A DNA stretch of 5,993 nucleotides from an uncultured Lachnospiraceae bacterium. GTDB lineage: Bacteria > Bacillota > Clostridia > Lachnospirales > Lachnospiraceae. The stretch is from positions 1 to 5,993 of the forward strand of contig CALYSH010000103.1 of assembly GCA_945485625.1 (NCBI GenBank). Direction: 5' to 3'. The position numbers and the translations under genes are program-made. Positions within the stretch are counted from its first letter, which is position 1. Each line of letters begins with the position of its first letter. A model generated the notes under the pieces. It did not search any database. It was not told the DNA's origin and saw nothing but the letters and a program-made list of their open reading frames with translations. Shown here in pieces: positions 1 to 5,863 of the stretch.

Positions 1-6
1 GATAAA

Positions 7-220
7 GCACCCAAGGCGATAATTTGATTGAATTGTTTGTCATGTTGCGAAAGCCGTCTTTGCACTTTGCGTTTATGAAGAAGCCTTATGCGCTAAAATC
101 CAACTGTCTGAGCGAAGCGAGTTTTGGATTTTAGCGCATGCCCTTCGCTTCTTCGTAAATGCTTAGTGCAACAGGATTTCGCTACGCAAACAAGCCAACA
201 AATTATCGTTTGCAGGGTGC
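7..220. repeat. Long imperfect palindrome (about 100-nt arms) upstream of the methyltransferase gene
   Basis: Two arms pair around a 20-nt loop at 104-123. Hand-traced blocks, from the apex outward, are: 88-103 with 124-139 (16 bp perfect); 69-84 with 147-162 (16 pairs including two G-U); 60-66 with 165-171 (7 bp); 47-52 with 177-182 (6 bp); 33-39 with 187-193 (7 bp); 28-30 and 17-26 with 196-198 and 199-208 (13 pairs, one bulged base); and 7-12 with 215-220 (6 bp). That is roughly 70 pairs. The arms differ by small gaps and substitutions, as expected of a diverged inverted duplication or a structured RNA. The loop contains GAGCGAAGCGAG. I see no transposase, no target duplication and no known RNA family. 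The window begins at the left edge, so the element may extend further. An open frame through the right arm from a TTG at 124 is not believed to be coding. Confidence 0.75.
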
Positions 221-261
221 GTATTTCCTCGGGCAAACATGAAACGATATATGTGAGGAAA
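204..261 (+). promoter_or_regulatory. Structured 5' leader that can sequester the methyltransferase ribosome-binding site
   Basis: TTTCCTC at 224-230 is perfectly complementary to GAGGAAA at 255-261, which contains the Shine-Dalgarno GAGG of the downstream gene. TATCGTTT at 204-211 is perfectly complementary to AAACGATA at 242-249. The order of these four segments is that of an H-type pseudoknot. A third option, GTTTGC at 208-213 with GCAAAC at 233-238, competes with the second stem. Bases 204-208 also pair with the left arm of the upstream palindrome. The pairings are seen directly. A regulatory role, such as a riboswitch, protein-binding leader or antisense target, is inference. I could not match it to a known riboswitch class. 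Confidence 0.45.
255..258 (+). promoter_or_regulatory. Ribosome-binding site that fixes the methyltransferase start
   Basis: GAGG lies 9 nt before the ATG at 268. No comparable site precedes the in-frame TTG at 124, which also lies inside the palindrome. This is why the gene is called from 268. Confidence 0.75.
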
Positions 262-267
262 CAAATT

Positions 268-1179
268 ATGTGGATTGCAAATAATTGGAAAGATTATGAA
301 GTATACGATACCTCCTCCGGCGAGAAGCTGGAGCGTTGGGGGGATTACACTCTGGTGCGTCCGGATCCCCAGGTCATCTGGAATACTCCCCATAACCATA
401 CCGGCTGGAAAAAGAAAAACGGCCATTATCACAGAAGCACAAAAGGCGGCGGTGAATGGGAGTTCTTTGATCTGCCCGACGAATGGACCATCACCTATGC
501 AAATCCCTGCTTTACCCTGGCTTCCAATTCGGAGCTTACCTTTCACCTGAAGCCCTTCAGTTTTAAGCACACCGGACTGTTCCCGGAGCAGGCTGCCAAT
601 TGGGATTGGTTCGGCCGACTGATTCATCAGGCAAAACAAAAAGACCCCAATCGCGAAATCAAGGTCTTAAATCTCTTTGCATACACCGGCGGAGCTACCC
701 TTGCAGCTGCAGCCAGCGGTGCACAGGTAACCCACGTGGATGCCTCCAAGGGCATGGTTGGCTGGGCCAAGGAAAATGCTGCCGGCTCCGGACTGGGCGA
801 TGCGCCCATCCGTTATTTTGTGGATGACTGCGTGAAACTGGTGGAACGTGAGATTCGCCGGGGAAATCATTATGACGGTATCATCATGGACCCTCCCTCC
901 TACGGCAGAGGTCCCAAGGGAGAAACCTGGAAAATCGAAGAAAGCATCTATCCTTTTATCCGGCTGACCGCTCAGCTCTTAAAGAAAGATGCTCTCTTTT
1001 TCCTGATTAATTCTTATACCACCGGCTTACAGCCCGCCGTACTCTCCTACATGTTAAACACCTGTATTGTTCCGGAGTTCGGTGGACATGTGGAGGCGGA
1101 CGAAATCGGCCTTCCCGTCACCGCAAACGGTTTGGTTCTGCCCTGCGGTGCCTCCGGAAGATGGACACCTGTGAGCTAA
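268..1179 (+). CDS. Class I SAM-dependent methyltransferase, RlmI-like (COG1092 type)
   Basis: The 303-residue product is predicted to transfer a methyl group from S-adenosylmethionine, probably to rRNA. The fold evidence is good, but the exact base is unknown. An N-terminal part of about 90 residues, rich in Trp, Lys and Gly, precedes a family-typical FKHTGLFPEQAANWDW stretch at about 99-114. The SAM-binding loop NLFAYTGGATL is at 135-145, the acidic motif II VDAS at 157-160, and the catalytic motif IV DPPSYGRG at 208-215. The C-terminus ends in a typical LPCGASGRW. The PUA RNA-binding domain of E. coli RlmI is missing, as in many Firmicutes homologues. The start at ATG 268 is chosen for its Shine-Dalgarno site. 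The gene stands alone on the plus strand, and its stop overlaps that of the convergent acyltransferase gene. Its leader is unusually structured, which suggests post-transcriptional control. Confidence 0.88.
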   Translation: MWIANNWKDYEVYDTSSGEKLERWGDYTLVRPDPQVIWNTPHNHTGWKKKNGHYHRSTKGGGEWEFFDLPDEWTITYANPCFTLASNSELTFHLKPFSFKHTGLFPEQAANWDWFGRLIHQAKQKDPNREIKVLNLFAYTGGATLAAAASGAQVTHVDASKGMVGWAKENAAGSGLGDAPIRYFVDDCVKLVEREIRRGNHYDGIIMDPPSYGRGPKGETWKIEESIYPFIRLTAQLLKKDALFFLINSYTTGLQPAVLSYMLNTCIVPEFGGHVEADEIGLPVTANGLVLPCGASGRWTPVS

Positions 1180-2249
1180 AGCACATGCTTTTTCAGCCAC
1201 TTGATTCGGCCAAGCAGCATGGACAAAACCATGGCTCCACCCAGTGCTCCCACCCAGAACAGGGGCAGCATCAGGTAGGGATACCGGAAATCAAATATTG
1301 TTTTGTGAAATCCTTTATAAAACAGATTTAAGAAAATCGGATGGGTCAGATAAATCCCGAAGCACAGCCCGGAAAGCTTTTCCCAAAGGGCTGTGTTTTT
1401 TTTCTGCAGAAATCCTTCACACGCAAATGCCAGGCGCATAAAAATCATGGAAAGGATAACGGTATAGGGATGATTGTATGCCATATTCACCCAAAAGATT
1501 TTGGTTATCCGGCTGAAGCAGGCAATTCCGATCATGCACACCGCAATCGCCAGCATTCCCGGTACCTGCATTTTCGAAGTATTTTTCTTCCGAAGGTGGA
1601 GAAGATATCCTTCCAGATAGAAGAACAGATATATACCACCGGGCCAGAAAATCGCTATATCTGTGTTTCCCATGCAAAACCGAACAAAGGGAATCAGACT
1701 TGTTTCCGCAAAAATCAAAACCATCCCAATGCGGATTACCCGGACCGGAAGCTTTTCCAGTACCCACTTTATCAAAGGTGTAAACAGGTACAGGACGAGA
1801 ATCAAATACAGATACCACATATGAGCCCAGCTTTTACCGGTCAGCACCATCCATAGGCTTCGCCAAATCATATTCACCCGAAAGCACTTCTCAGACAATA
1901 CCAATTCCATCCCTGCGAAAGGCACTCCGAACAACAGCAGCGCCAGCACAATCCGGGATACATATTTCCCATACATTTCCTTCAGGGTGATTCTCTTCCC
2001 GGGATTTAAGAACAGGTAACCGCTGATCATCAGAAATACCGGTACACTCCAGGAAACCAGATCCATCAAGATCCAATAGATTGTTTCTTCCCCGTCGTTT
2101 GCAAAATAGCCTCTGGATACCACCGCCCCGGAAAGGACATGCAGGAGCACCACTGCCAGGGTTGCAGCAACCCTCAAAATATCCAGACAGCGGGTTCTGG
2201 CAGCTTTACTACTATTCTGTTTTCCACATTCCCGCATCTGCTCTGTCAT
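1176..2249 (-). CDS. Membrane acyltransferase, Acyltransferase_3 / WecH-like (COG3274 type)
   Basis: The 357-residue protein is mostly hydrophobic, with roughly ten membrane segments. It is predicted to move an acyl group, commonly acetyl, onto a surface sugar polymer. Family marks are: a first helix with LDILRVAATLAVVLLHV at 22-38, carrying the conserved Arg26 and His37; SVPVFLMISGYLF at 68-80; HMWYLYLILVLYLFTPLI at 143-160, typical of the WecH-like branch; and FGIYLTHPIF at 297-306 near the end. There is no C-terminal SGNH esterase domain, unlike OatA. The ATG at 2249 follows GGTGGG (2260-2265 on the minus strand) by 10 nt. A second Met at residue 5 is possible. It sits 35 nt after the anti-sigma gene in the same direction, so co-transcription with the sigma operon is likely. 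That context points to envelope modification under stress. The acceptor cannot be read from the sequence. Confidence 0.85.
   Translation of the reverse strand: MTEQMRECGKQNSSKAARTRCLDILRVAATLAVVLLHVLSGAVVSRGYFANDGEETIYWILMDLVSWSVPVFLMISGYLFLNPGKRITLKEMYGKYVSRIVLALLLFGVPFAGMELVLSEKCFRVNMIWRSLWMVLTGKSWAHMWYLYLILVLYLFTPLIKWVLEKLPVRVIRIGMVLIFAETSLIPFVRFCMGNTDIAIFWPGGIYLFFYLEGYLLHLRKKNTSKMQVPGMLAIAVCMIGIACFSRITKIFWVNMAYNHPYTVILSMIFMRLAFACEGFLQKKNTALWEKLSGLCFGIYLTHPIFLNLFYKGFHKTIFDFRYPYLMLPLFWVGALGGAMVLSMLLGRIKWLKKHVL
1178..1193 (+). terminator. Weak possible terminator at the convergent gene ends
   Basis: AAAGC (1178-1182) and GCTTT (1187-1191) form a 5-bp stem with an ACAT loop, and a T run spans 1189-1193. 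The stem is short and AT-rich. It is the only hairpin-plus-T arrangement I saw near the overlapping stop codons, and it overlaps the last codons of the acyltransferase gene. It may be chance. Confidence 0.2.
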
Positions 2250-2284
2250 TGGTTTCTATCCCACCATATATCATAGTCTATTTC

Positions 2285-3211
2285 TTATTCTATATGGTTT
2301 TTCGACGCTTCGCAAGCGCTTTCTAACATCGCCCATACATCCCGGGGGTCTGCGGAACCGTTAAACTCCCAAAGGATCCCTTCCTCAAACCACACCGCAA
2401 AATTTCCCCGGGGGGTAGTCGTATCCCCTGCATCCTTCACTGATTTCATGCGCTTTCCGATCAGCTCCCGTGTCATATCGGAAGCCCGAAACACCGGATG
2501 AAAGAATGCTTCATAATATTCTCCGGGCACCGAATCCTCATAGGGAATCTCATAAGCATACACATCATAGCTTGCGGTATTCTTTACATCCACAAAAGCA
2601 ATCTCATCAACGGATGCCCTGGAAACCCAGATGCGGATATCATCATACCCTTTGCTCCAGCACTCATACAATTCGGTTGACTCACCGGTCACTGCATCCA
2701 GATACAACCGTGCATCCTCAAACACATACCCCGCCGGAAGATACTCCGGAAGATATGCCCCCAGCTTCTCTGCCTTGGCCTGCTCCGGAGTAAGCTCCAT
2801 TACCTCTGCCTCCAGGCAGCTCTCCACGGTTTGGTTCTGTGTAATGCCGTCCGCTCCGTCCCGTTTCATTCCCTCCGGTACAGCCTCTTCATCTGTCTCC
2901 AACCGGACTGCCATATCTGCAGAGTCGTATTCCGTAATTTCCGCTCTCCCATTTTGATTCTCCATAGCGGAAAACCTTATGCCCTCCGCCATAGGTGTCG
3001 TACTTTTCATCTGACTGTTCTGCACTGCCAGGAACACCCCGCCTGCTACCAGAAAGCCTAAGCAGGCAGCCGCCACACGACCTACGGTCCGAAAACGAAA
3101 TATCTTTGCAGGTTTCTTTTCCGCCTTCTTCTCACTGCGAAGTAACAGCTCCTCATCCACCCCATTCAACGCTTCAAATACACGTAACGCTTTTTCTTCC
3201 TTCTGACTCAT
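2285..3211 (-). CDS. Single-pass membrane anti-sigma protein, DUF4367-like
   Basis: The 308-residue protein probably holds the adjacent ECF sigma factor inactive at the membrane until an outside signal arrives. A charged cytoplasmic N-terminus of about 42 residues includes the short LNGVDEELL motif typical of clostridial anti-sigma proteins. One membrane helix follows at about 43-63, preceded by many Lys and Arg residues, which places the C-terminus outside. A variable acidic linker leads to a DUF4367-like domain at about 150-300, with the hallmark LPEYLPAGY at 154-162. No zinc-binding HxxxCxxC motif is present, so it is not a ZAS-type anti-sigma. The start ATG shares one base with the sigma stop codon (TAATG), so translation is probably coupled. 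AGGAGG inside the sigma gene (3225-3230) lies 13 nt upstream, rather far. The role rests on gene order and architecture. The inducing signal is unknown. Confidence 0.8.
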   Translation of the reverse strand: MSQKEEKALRVFEALNGVDEELLLRSEKKAEKKPAKIFRFRTVGRVAAACLGFLVAGGVFLAVQNSQMKSTTPMAEGIRFSAMENQNGRAEITEYDSADMAVRLETDEEAVPEGMKRDGADGITQNQTVESCLEAEVMELTPEQAKAEKLGAYLPEYLPAGYVFEDARLYLDAVTGESTELYECWSKGYDDIRIWVSRASVDEIAFVDVKNTASYDVYAYEIPYEDSVPGEYYEAFFHPVFRASDMTRELIGKRMKSVKDAGDTTTPRGNFAVWFEEGILWEFNGSADPRDVWAMLESACEASKNHIE

Positions 3212-3771
3212 TAGATTACCACGCCCTCCTGTTCCAGAAATTCCTTTAATCTCTGTCTGGTTCGAAACAAGGATGTCTTTACCGAATTCATATTCATCTG
3301 GTAACGGTCTGCGATTTCCCTATACTCCTCACTGTACCAGTATCTGCGTAAAAACACGTTGCAATCCTTCTCCTTCAGGGTGTGCAGAAAATCATTGATT
3401 AGCCTGGACAATTCCTTCGTCTCCACAATATCCTCCATGCTTCTGGCATCCGGAATACATTCCGCCAATTCGTCCAAGGCCACACTCATTTCACCGTTCC
3501 CTCTCTTGGATGCATTTTTACGCTTCCACATATCAATGGACAGATTTCGGGTGATTGCTCCCAGAAACAGGGACAAGTGATTGGGCCTGTTTGGGGGAAT
3601 GGAATTCCACGCACGAAGATACGTGTCATTCACGCACTCATCCGAATCCTCGTTGGTGTGCAGAATATGATAAGCAATGCTGTAGCAATATTTCCCATAG
3701 CTTGCCTGGGTTTCTGAAATCGCACGCTCATCCCGTTGAAAATACAATTCGATAATCTCTGAATCCTTCAA
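3211..3771 (-). CDS. ECF-type RNA polymerase sigma factor
   Basis: The 186-residue protein is predicted to direct RNA polymerase to stress promoters. Sigma region 2 lies at about 24-91 and includes DECVNDTYLRAWNSIP (44-59), the core-binding and -10 recognition part, and ITRNLSIDMWKRK (73-85). A linker of about 35 residues leads to region 4 at about 128-181, with the helix-turn-helix EIADRYQMNMNSVKTSLFRTR (152-172) for -35 recognition. There is no region 1 or 3, as expected of ECF factors. The start codon is TTG at 3771, supported by GGAGG at 3779-3783, 7 nt upstream. The nearby upstream ATG is out of frame. The gene leads an apparent operon with the anti-sigma and acyltransferase genes, and is preceded by a promoter matching what its own class recognises. 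Confidence 0.92.
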   Translation of the reverse strand: MKDSEIIELYFQRDERAISETQASYGKYCYSIAYHILHTNEDSDECVNDTYLRAWNSIPPNRPNHLSLFLGAITRNLSIDMWKRKNASKRGNGEMSVALDELAECIPDARSMEDIVETKELSRLINDFLHTLKEKDCNVFLRRYWYSEEYREIADRYQMNMNSVKTSLFRTRQRLKEFLEQEGVVI

Positions 3772-3778
3772 TTCGATT

Positions 3779-3783
3779 CCTCC
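3779..3783 (-). promoter_or_regulatory. Ribosome-binding site supporting the TTG start of the sigma gene
   Basis: GGAGG on the minus strand lies 7 nt before the TTG at 3771. The ATG a little upstream, on the far side of this site, is out of frame with the sigma gene. The TTG start is therefore well supported. Confidence 0.75.
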
Positions 3784-3803
3784 GATTCATCCTGCTAATC
3801 TAA

Positions 3804-3831
3804 TAGACGATAATAACATACATTTGTTTCA
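3804..3831 (-). promoter_or_regulatory. ECF-sigma-type promoter of the sigma operon (probable autoregulation)
   Basis: On the minus strand, TGAAAC (3831-3826) is followed after exactly 16 nt by CGTC (3809-3806), then TA. This is the -35/-10 pattern known for Bacillus ECF sigma factors such as SigM, SigW, SigX and SigV. It lies about 33 nt before the TTG start, leaving room for a short leader with GGAGG. The match is seen directly. That the adjacent sigma factor uses it is inference from the common self-activation of ECF operons. Confidence 0.7.
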
Positions 3832-3832
3832 C

Positions 3833-3861
3833 AAAAGAACAAGGACGCCGGGCAGCGTCCT
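3833..3861 (-). terminator. Intrinsic terminator after the LacI-GGDEF gene
   Basis: Directly after the TAG stop, the minus strand has AGGACGC (3861-3855), loop TGCCCG, GCGTCCT (3848-3842), then TGTTCTTTT. The 7-bp GC-rich stem plus T-rich tail fits a Rho-independent terminator. It separates the cyclase gene from the sigma operon, whose -35 box begins only two bases beyond the T tract. Confidence 0.75.
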
Positions 3862-5766
3862 CTATTTATCCGAAGCCTGTAACTGCTCTTCATGAGCTTT
3901 CTTTTTCATCCGGTACATGGAATCGTCCGCTTTTTTAAAGCACTCCTCCGGATCGATCTGATCGTCTTCGCTCATCCACATATCTCCAAGGCTGATGCTC
4001 AAAGGGAACTCTGCCTTTTCACGGATTTTCCCCCGCACCACTTCCTCAAAAATACGGCGCTTGATTTCTTCCGCCTTTATCTGGGATTCGCAGGCGCCAA
4101 CCACCAGGAATTCATCCCCTCCGTAGCGAACCACGATCCAGTCATGGGGAACGGAATCTGCAATCGCATCTGCCACAATACGGATTGCCAGATCCCCCTG
4201 CAGGTGCCCATACCGGTCATTGATCAGTTTCATCCGGTTAATATCTGCCAGCATCAATACCGTATTTTTGCCTTCCTCCCGGCATTTTTTCAGATAAGGC
4301 ATGGCTTTGATATCATAACCGGTACGATTGTATACACCGGTCAGGGCATCCTTCACGGACAACTCCAGCAATCGCTCATTCATCTTCTCCAGGCGAATAT
4401 TTTGCCGGATCTGCTCCAGGTACTGGCTCATATTCTTTGTCCAGTTATACAAATTATAATTCTTAAATGCATCGGAATGATTCACCAGACAGGCATATCC
4501 GAATGCCTCCGATTCAATATGAAGCGGTGCGAACACATACAAAGTGGACGACTCGCTTCCCCGGAATACTTCAGGCAGAAGCTCCGCCGTATCAAATCGT
4601 TGAATCGGCATAGGCTTTTTTTCACAGAAACAGAACAAGGTTTCCATCTGTCTGCTATACCCCTCCGTAGGAAGCTTTCTTCCTTCATAAACGGATGAAA
4701 AGAAATCCTCCTGCACACAGATTGCAAAATTCTCCCCTTCAAAAGCAGAGTCCATTGTAAATATCTGCTTCAATGCCTCATAGGTCTGTTCTCTATTTTT
4801 TACTTTTCGGATGGTACTGAAGATGTCCCGGAAATGATTATTGAACACTACGTTCGCCATGATTTCCTCATAGGGATTTCCTATTCCGCCGGTCTTCTCT
4901 TTTTCCGGATGACAGCCGCAGCTCTCTCCCACCTCCATGGAGGAGGCCACATTTTCCTTTTCGGGCACCTCTTCCCCTGCCAGCTTCTTCAGCAGATGAC
5001 TGGCACACCGGTATCCCAATTCATCCCACCCTCTCTTTACAGAGGTAATGGAGGGTCTGGACTGTCTTGCCGATTCCAGGCAGTCAAAGCCCGTTACCAG
5101 TACATCCTCCGGAATCCGATAGCCCCGCTGTCTTAACAGATTGCTGGTGGCCATGGCCATGGCATCATTGGCACACATAAAGGCATCCGGCAGTTCATGA
5201 CCTTCCTCCAGCCATTCCTTCAATATCTTCCCAACAAGGTAAAAGGAAAAGTATCCGCAGATCACTTCCTCCGGCTCCAGACCATGCTTTGCCAGAGCAT
5301 CCTTTACCGCCTGCAGACGAATATTGCTCTCGTCATTATCCGACGGACCGCTGACAAACACTACCCTCCGGCACTGATGCTCCTCCACCAGATGCTCCGT
5401 CAGCTCATACATACCGGAATAATTGTCAGTCCCGAAAAAATCCAGCCCCTCCATGGGCCACTCCAGGCTGACGCCCGGAATTCCGGCCTCCGAAATTCGT
5501 TCCCGGAGCATTTTCAGTTCCTCGTCGGAAGCAAAGGTGTTCGTCATGACAATCACACCATCAAACCGGGACAAATCCGGCAGCCGGAAGATATTTTCCT
5601 CCCCGGGATTATCCTCCAAAAACTCATGCTTTGCGGAAGCCGAATAGAACGCAAAGACATACACATCCATTGCCTGTTCCCGCATACACTGTTGAACACC
5701 ATTCATGATTTTCTGAACAAATTCATCGCTCCATCCATTTGCAAATACTGCAATGCGTTTTTTCAT
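3862..5766 (-). CDS. Diguanylate cyclase with LacI/periplasmic-binding-like sensor domain
   Basis: The 634-residue soluble protein is predicted to make cyclic di-GMP from two GTP under control of a small-molecule ligand. Residues 1 to about 285 form a LacI-type periplasmic-binding fold. It starts straight at the first strand (KKRIAVFANG), with FDGVIVMTN at 68-76, FGTDNYSG near 111, FMCANDAMA near 196 and VTGFD at 224-228. There is no DNA-binding helix-turn-helix and no signal peptide. ESCGCH (281-286) ends this domain. A GAF-like region of about 160 residues and a helical linker (about 448-470) follow. The GGDEF domain has DALTGVYN (473-480), DINRMKLIND (508-517) with metal-binding Asp508, and an intact GGDEF at 549-553. 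The RxxD inhibitory site is absent (Pro540 and Trp543 stand in its place). ATG 5766 is preferred over an in-frame TTG at 5778, because the GGGGG just before the ATG is its only ribosome site. The ligand is unknown, possibly a sugar. Confidence 0.88.
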   Translation of the reverse strand: MKKRIAVFANGWSDEFVQKIMNGVQQCMREQAMDVYVFAFYSASAKHEFLEDNPGEENIFRLPDLSRFDGVIVMTNTFASDEELKMLRERISEAGIPGVSLEWPMEGLDFFGTDNYSGMYELTEHLVEEHQCRRVVFVSGPSDNDESNIRLQAVKDALAKHGLEPEEVICGYFSFYLVGKILKEWLEEGHELPDAFMCANDAMAMATSNLLRQRGYRIPEDVLVTGFDCLESARQSRPSITSVKRGWDELGYRCASHLLKKLAGEEVPEKENVASSMEVGESCGCHPEKEKTGGIGNPYEEIMANVVFNNHFRDIFSTIRKVKNREQTYEALKQIFTMDSAFEGENFAICVQEDFFSSVYEGRKLPTEGYSRQMETLFCFCEKKPMPIQRFDTAELLPEVFRGSESSTLYVFAPLHIESEAFGYACLVNHSDAFKNYNLYNWTKNMSQYLEQIRQNIRLEKMNERLLELSVKDALTGVYNRTGYDIKAMPYLKKCREEGKNTVLMLADINRMKLINDRYGHLQGDLAIRIVADAIADSVPHDWIVVRYGGDEFLVVGACESQIKAEEIKRRIFEEVVRGKIREKAEFPLSISLGDMWMSEDDQIDPEECFKKADDSMYRMKKKAHEEQLQASDK

Positions 5767-5771
5767 AGTTT

Positions 5772-5776
5772 CCCCC
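5772..5776 (-). promoter_or_regulatory. Ribosome-binding site that fixes the cyclase start
   Basis: GGGGG followed by AA lies 5 nt before the ATG at 5766. The alternative TTG at 5778 overlaps this tract and has no purine-rich site upstream, so the shorter protein is preferred. Confidence 0.6.
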
Positions 5777-5806
5777 AAATTTATATCTGTACCTTACTAT
5801 TCTCTT

Positions 5807-5835
5807 AGTATAATCTATCCTGTCACAGAAAGCAA
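5807..5835 (-). promoter_or_regulatory. Probable housekeeping promoter of the LacI-GGDEF gene
   Basis: On the minus strand, TTGCTT (5835-5830) and TATACT (5812-5807) are separated by 17 nt. The -10 box matches the sigma-A consensus at five of six positions, but the -35 at only three. Transcription would begin near 5800, giving a leader of about 35 nt. The element at 5872-5958 lies upstream of this promoter and does not break it. Confidence 0.5.
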
Positions 5836-5863
5836 TCATTCCCCGAAAATTCACATAATATTA

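Noticed and set aside
7..220. Integron attC site or retron msr/msd
   Set aside because: I found no RYYYAAC/GTTRRRY core boxes at the ends, no integrase or cassette array, and no reverse transcriptase in the window.
124..267. In-frame N-terminal extension of the methyltransferase from a TTG at 124
   Set aside because: It lies inside the right arm of the palindrome, has no ribosome site and adds sequence unlike the family. The ATG at 268 has GAGG at good spacing.
2306..2318. Hairpin CGCTT-CGC-AAGCG as a terminator between anti-sigma and acyltransferase genes
   Set aside because: It lies within the anti-sigma coding region, the stem is 5 bp, and on the transcribed strand it is followed by A residues, not T residues.
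3892..4698. Plus-strand 268-codon open frame opposite the cyclase gene
   Set aside because: It is wholly antisense to a clear GGDEF-containing gene, has no recognisable domain and no ribosome site. It is a shadow of the real gene's codon use.
5767..5778. Earlier TTG start for the LacI-GGDEF protein
   Set aside because: It adds only four residues, has no ribosome site, and would consume the G-rich tract that serves the ATG at 5766.
5197..5808. Plus-strand 203-codon open frame opposite the sensor domain
   Set aside because: It is antisense to a well-supported LacI-like domain and runs across that gene's promoter. No family features were seen.
5795..5810. TACTA-N6-TAGTA dyad at the cyclase promoter as an operator
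   Set aside because: Five-base arms in AT-rich DNA are expected by chance, and no matching regulator is encoded nearby.
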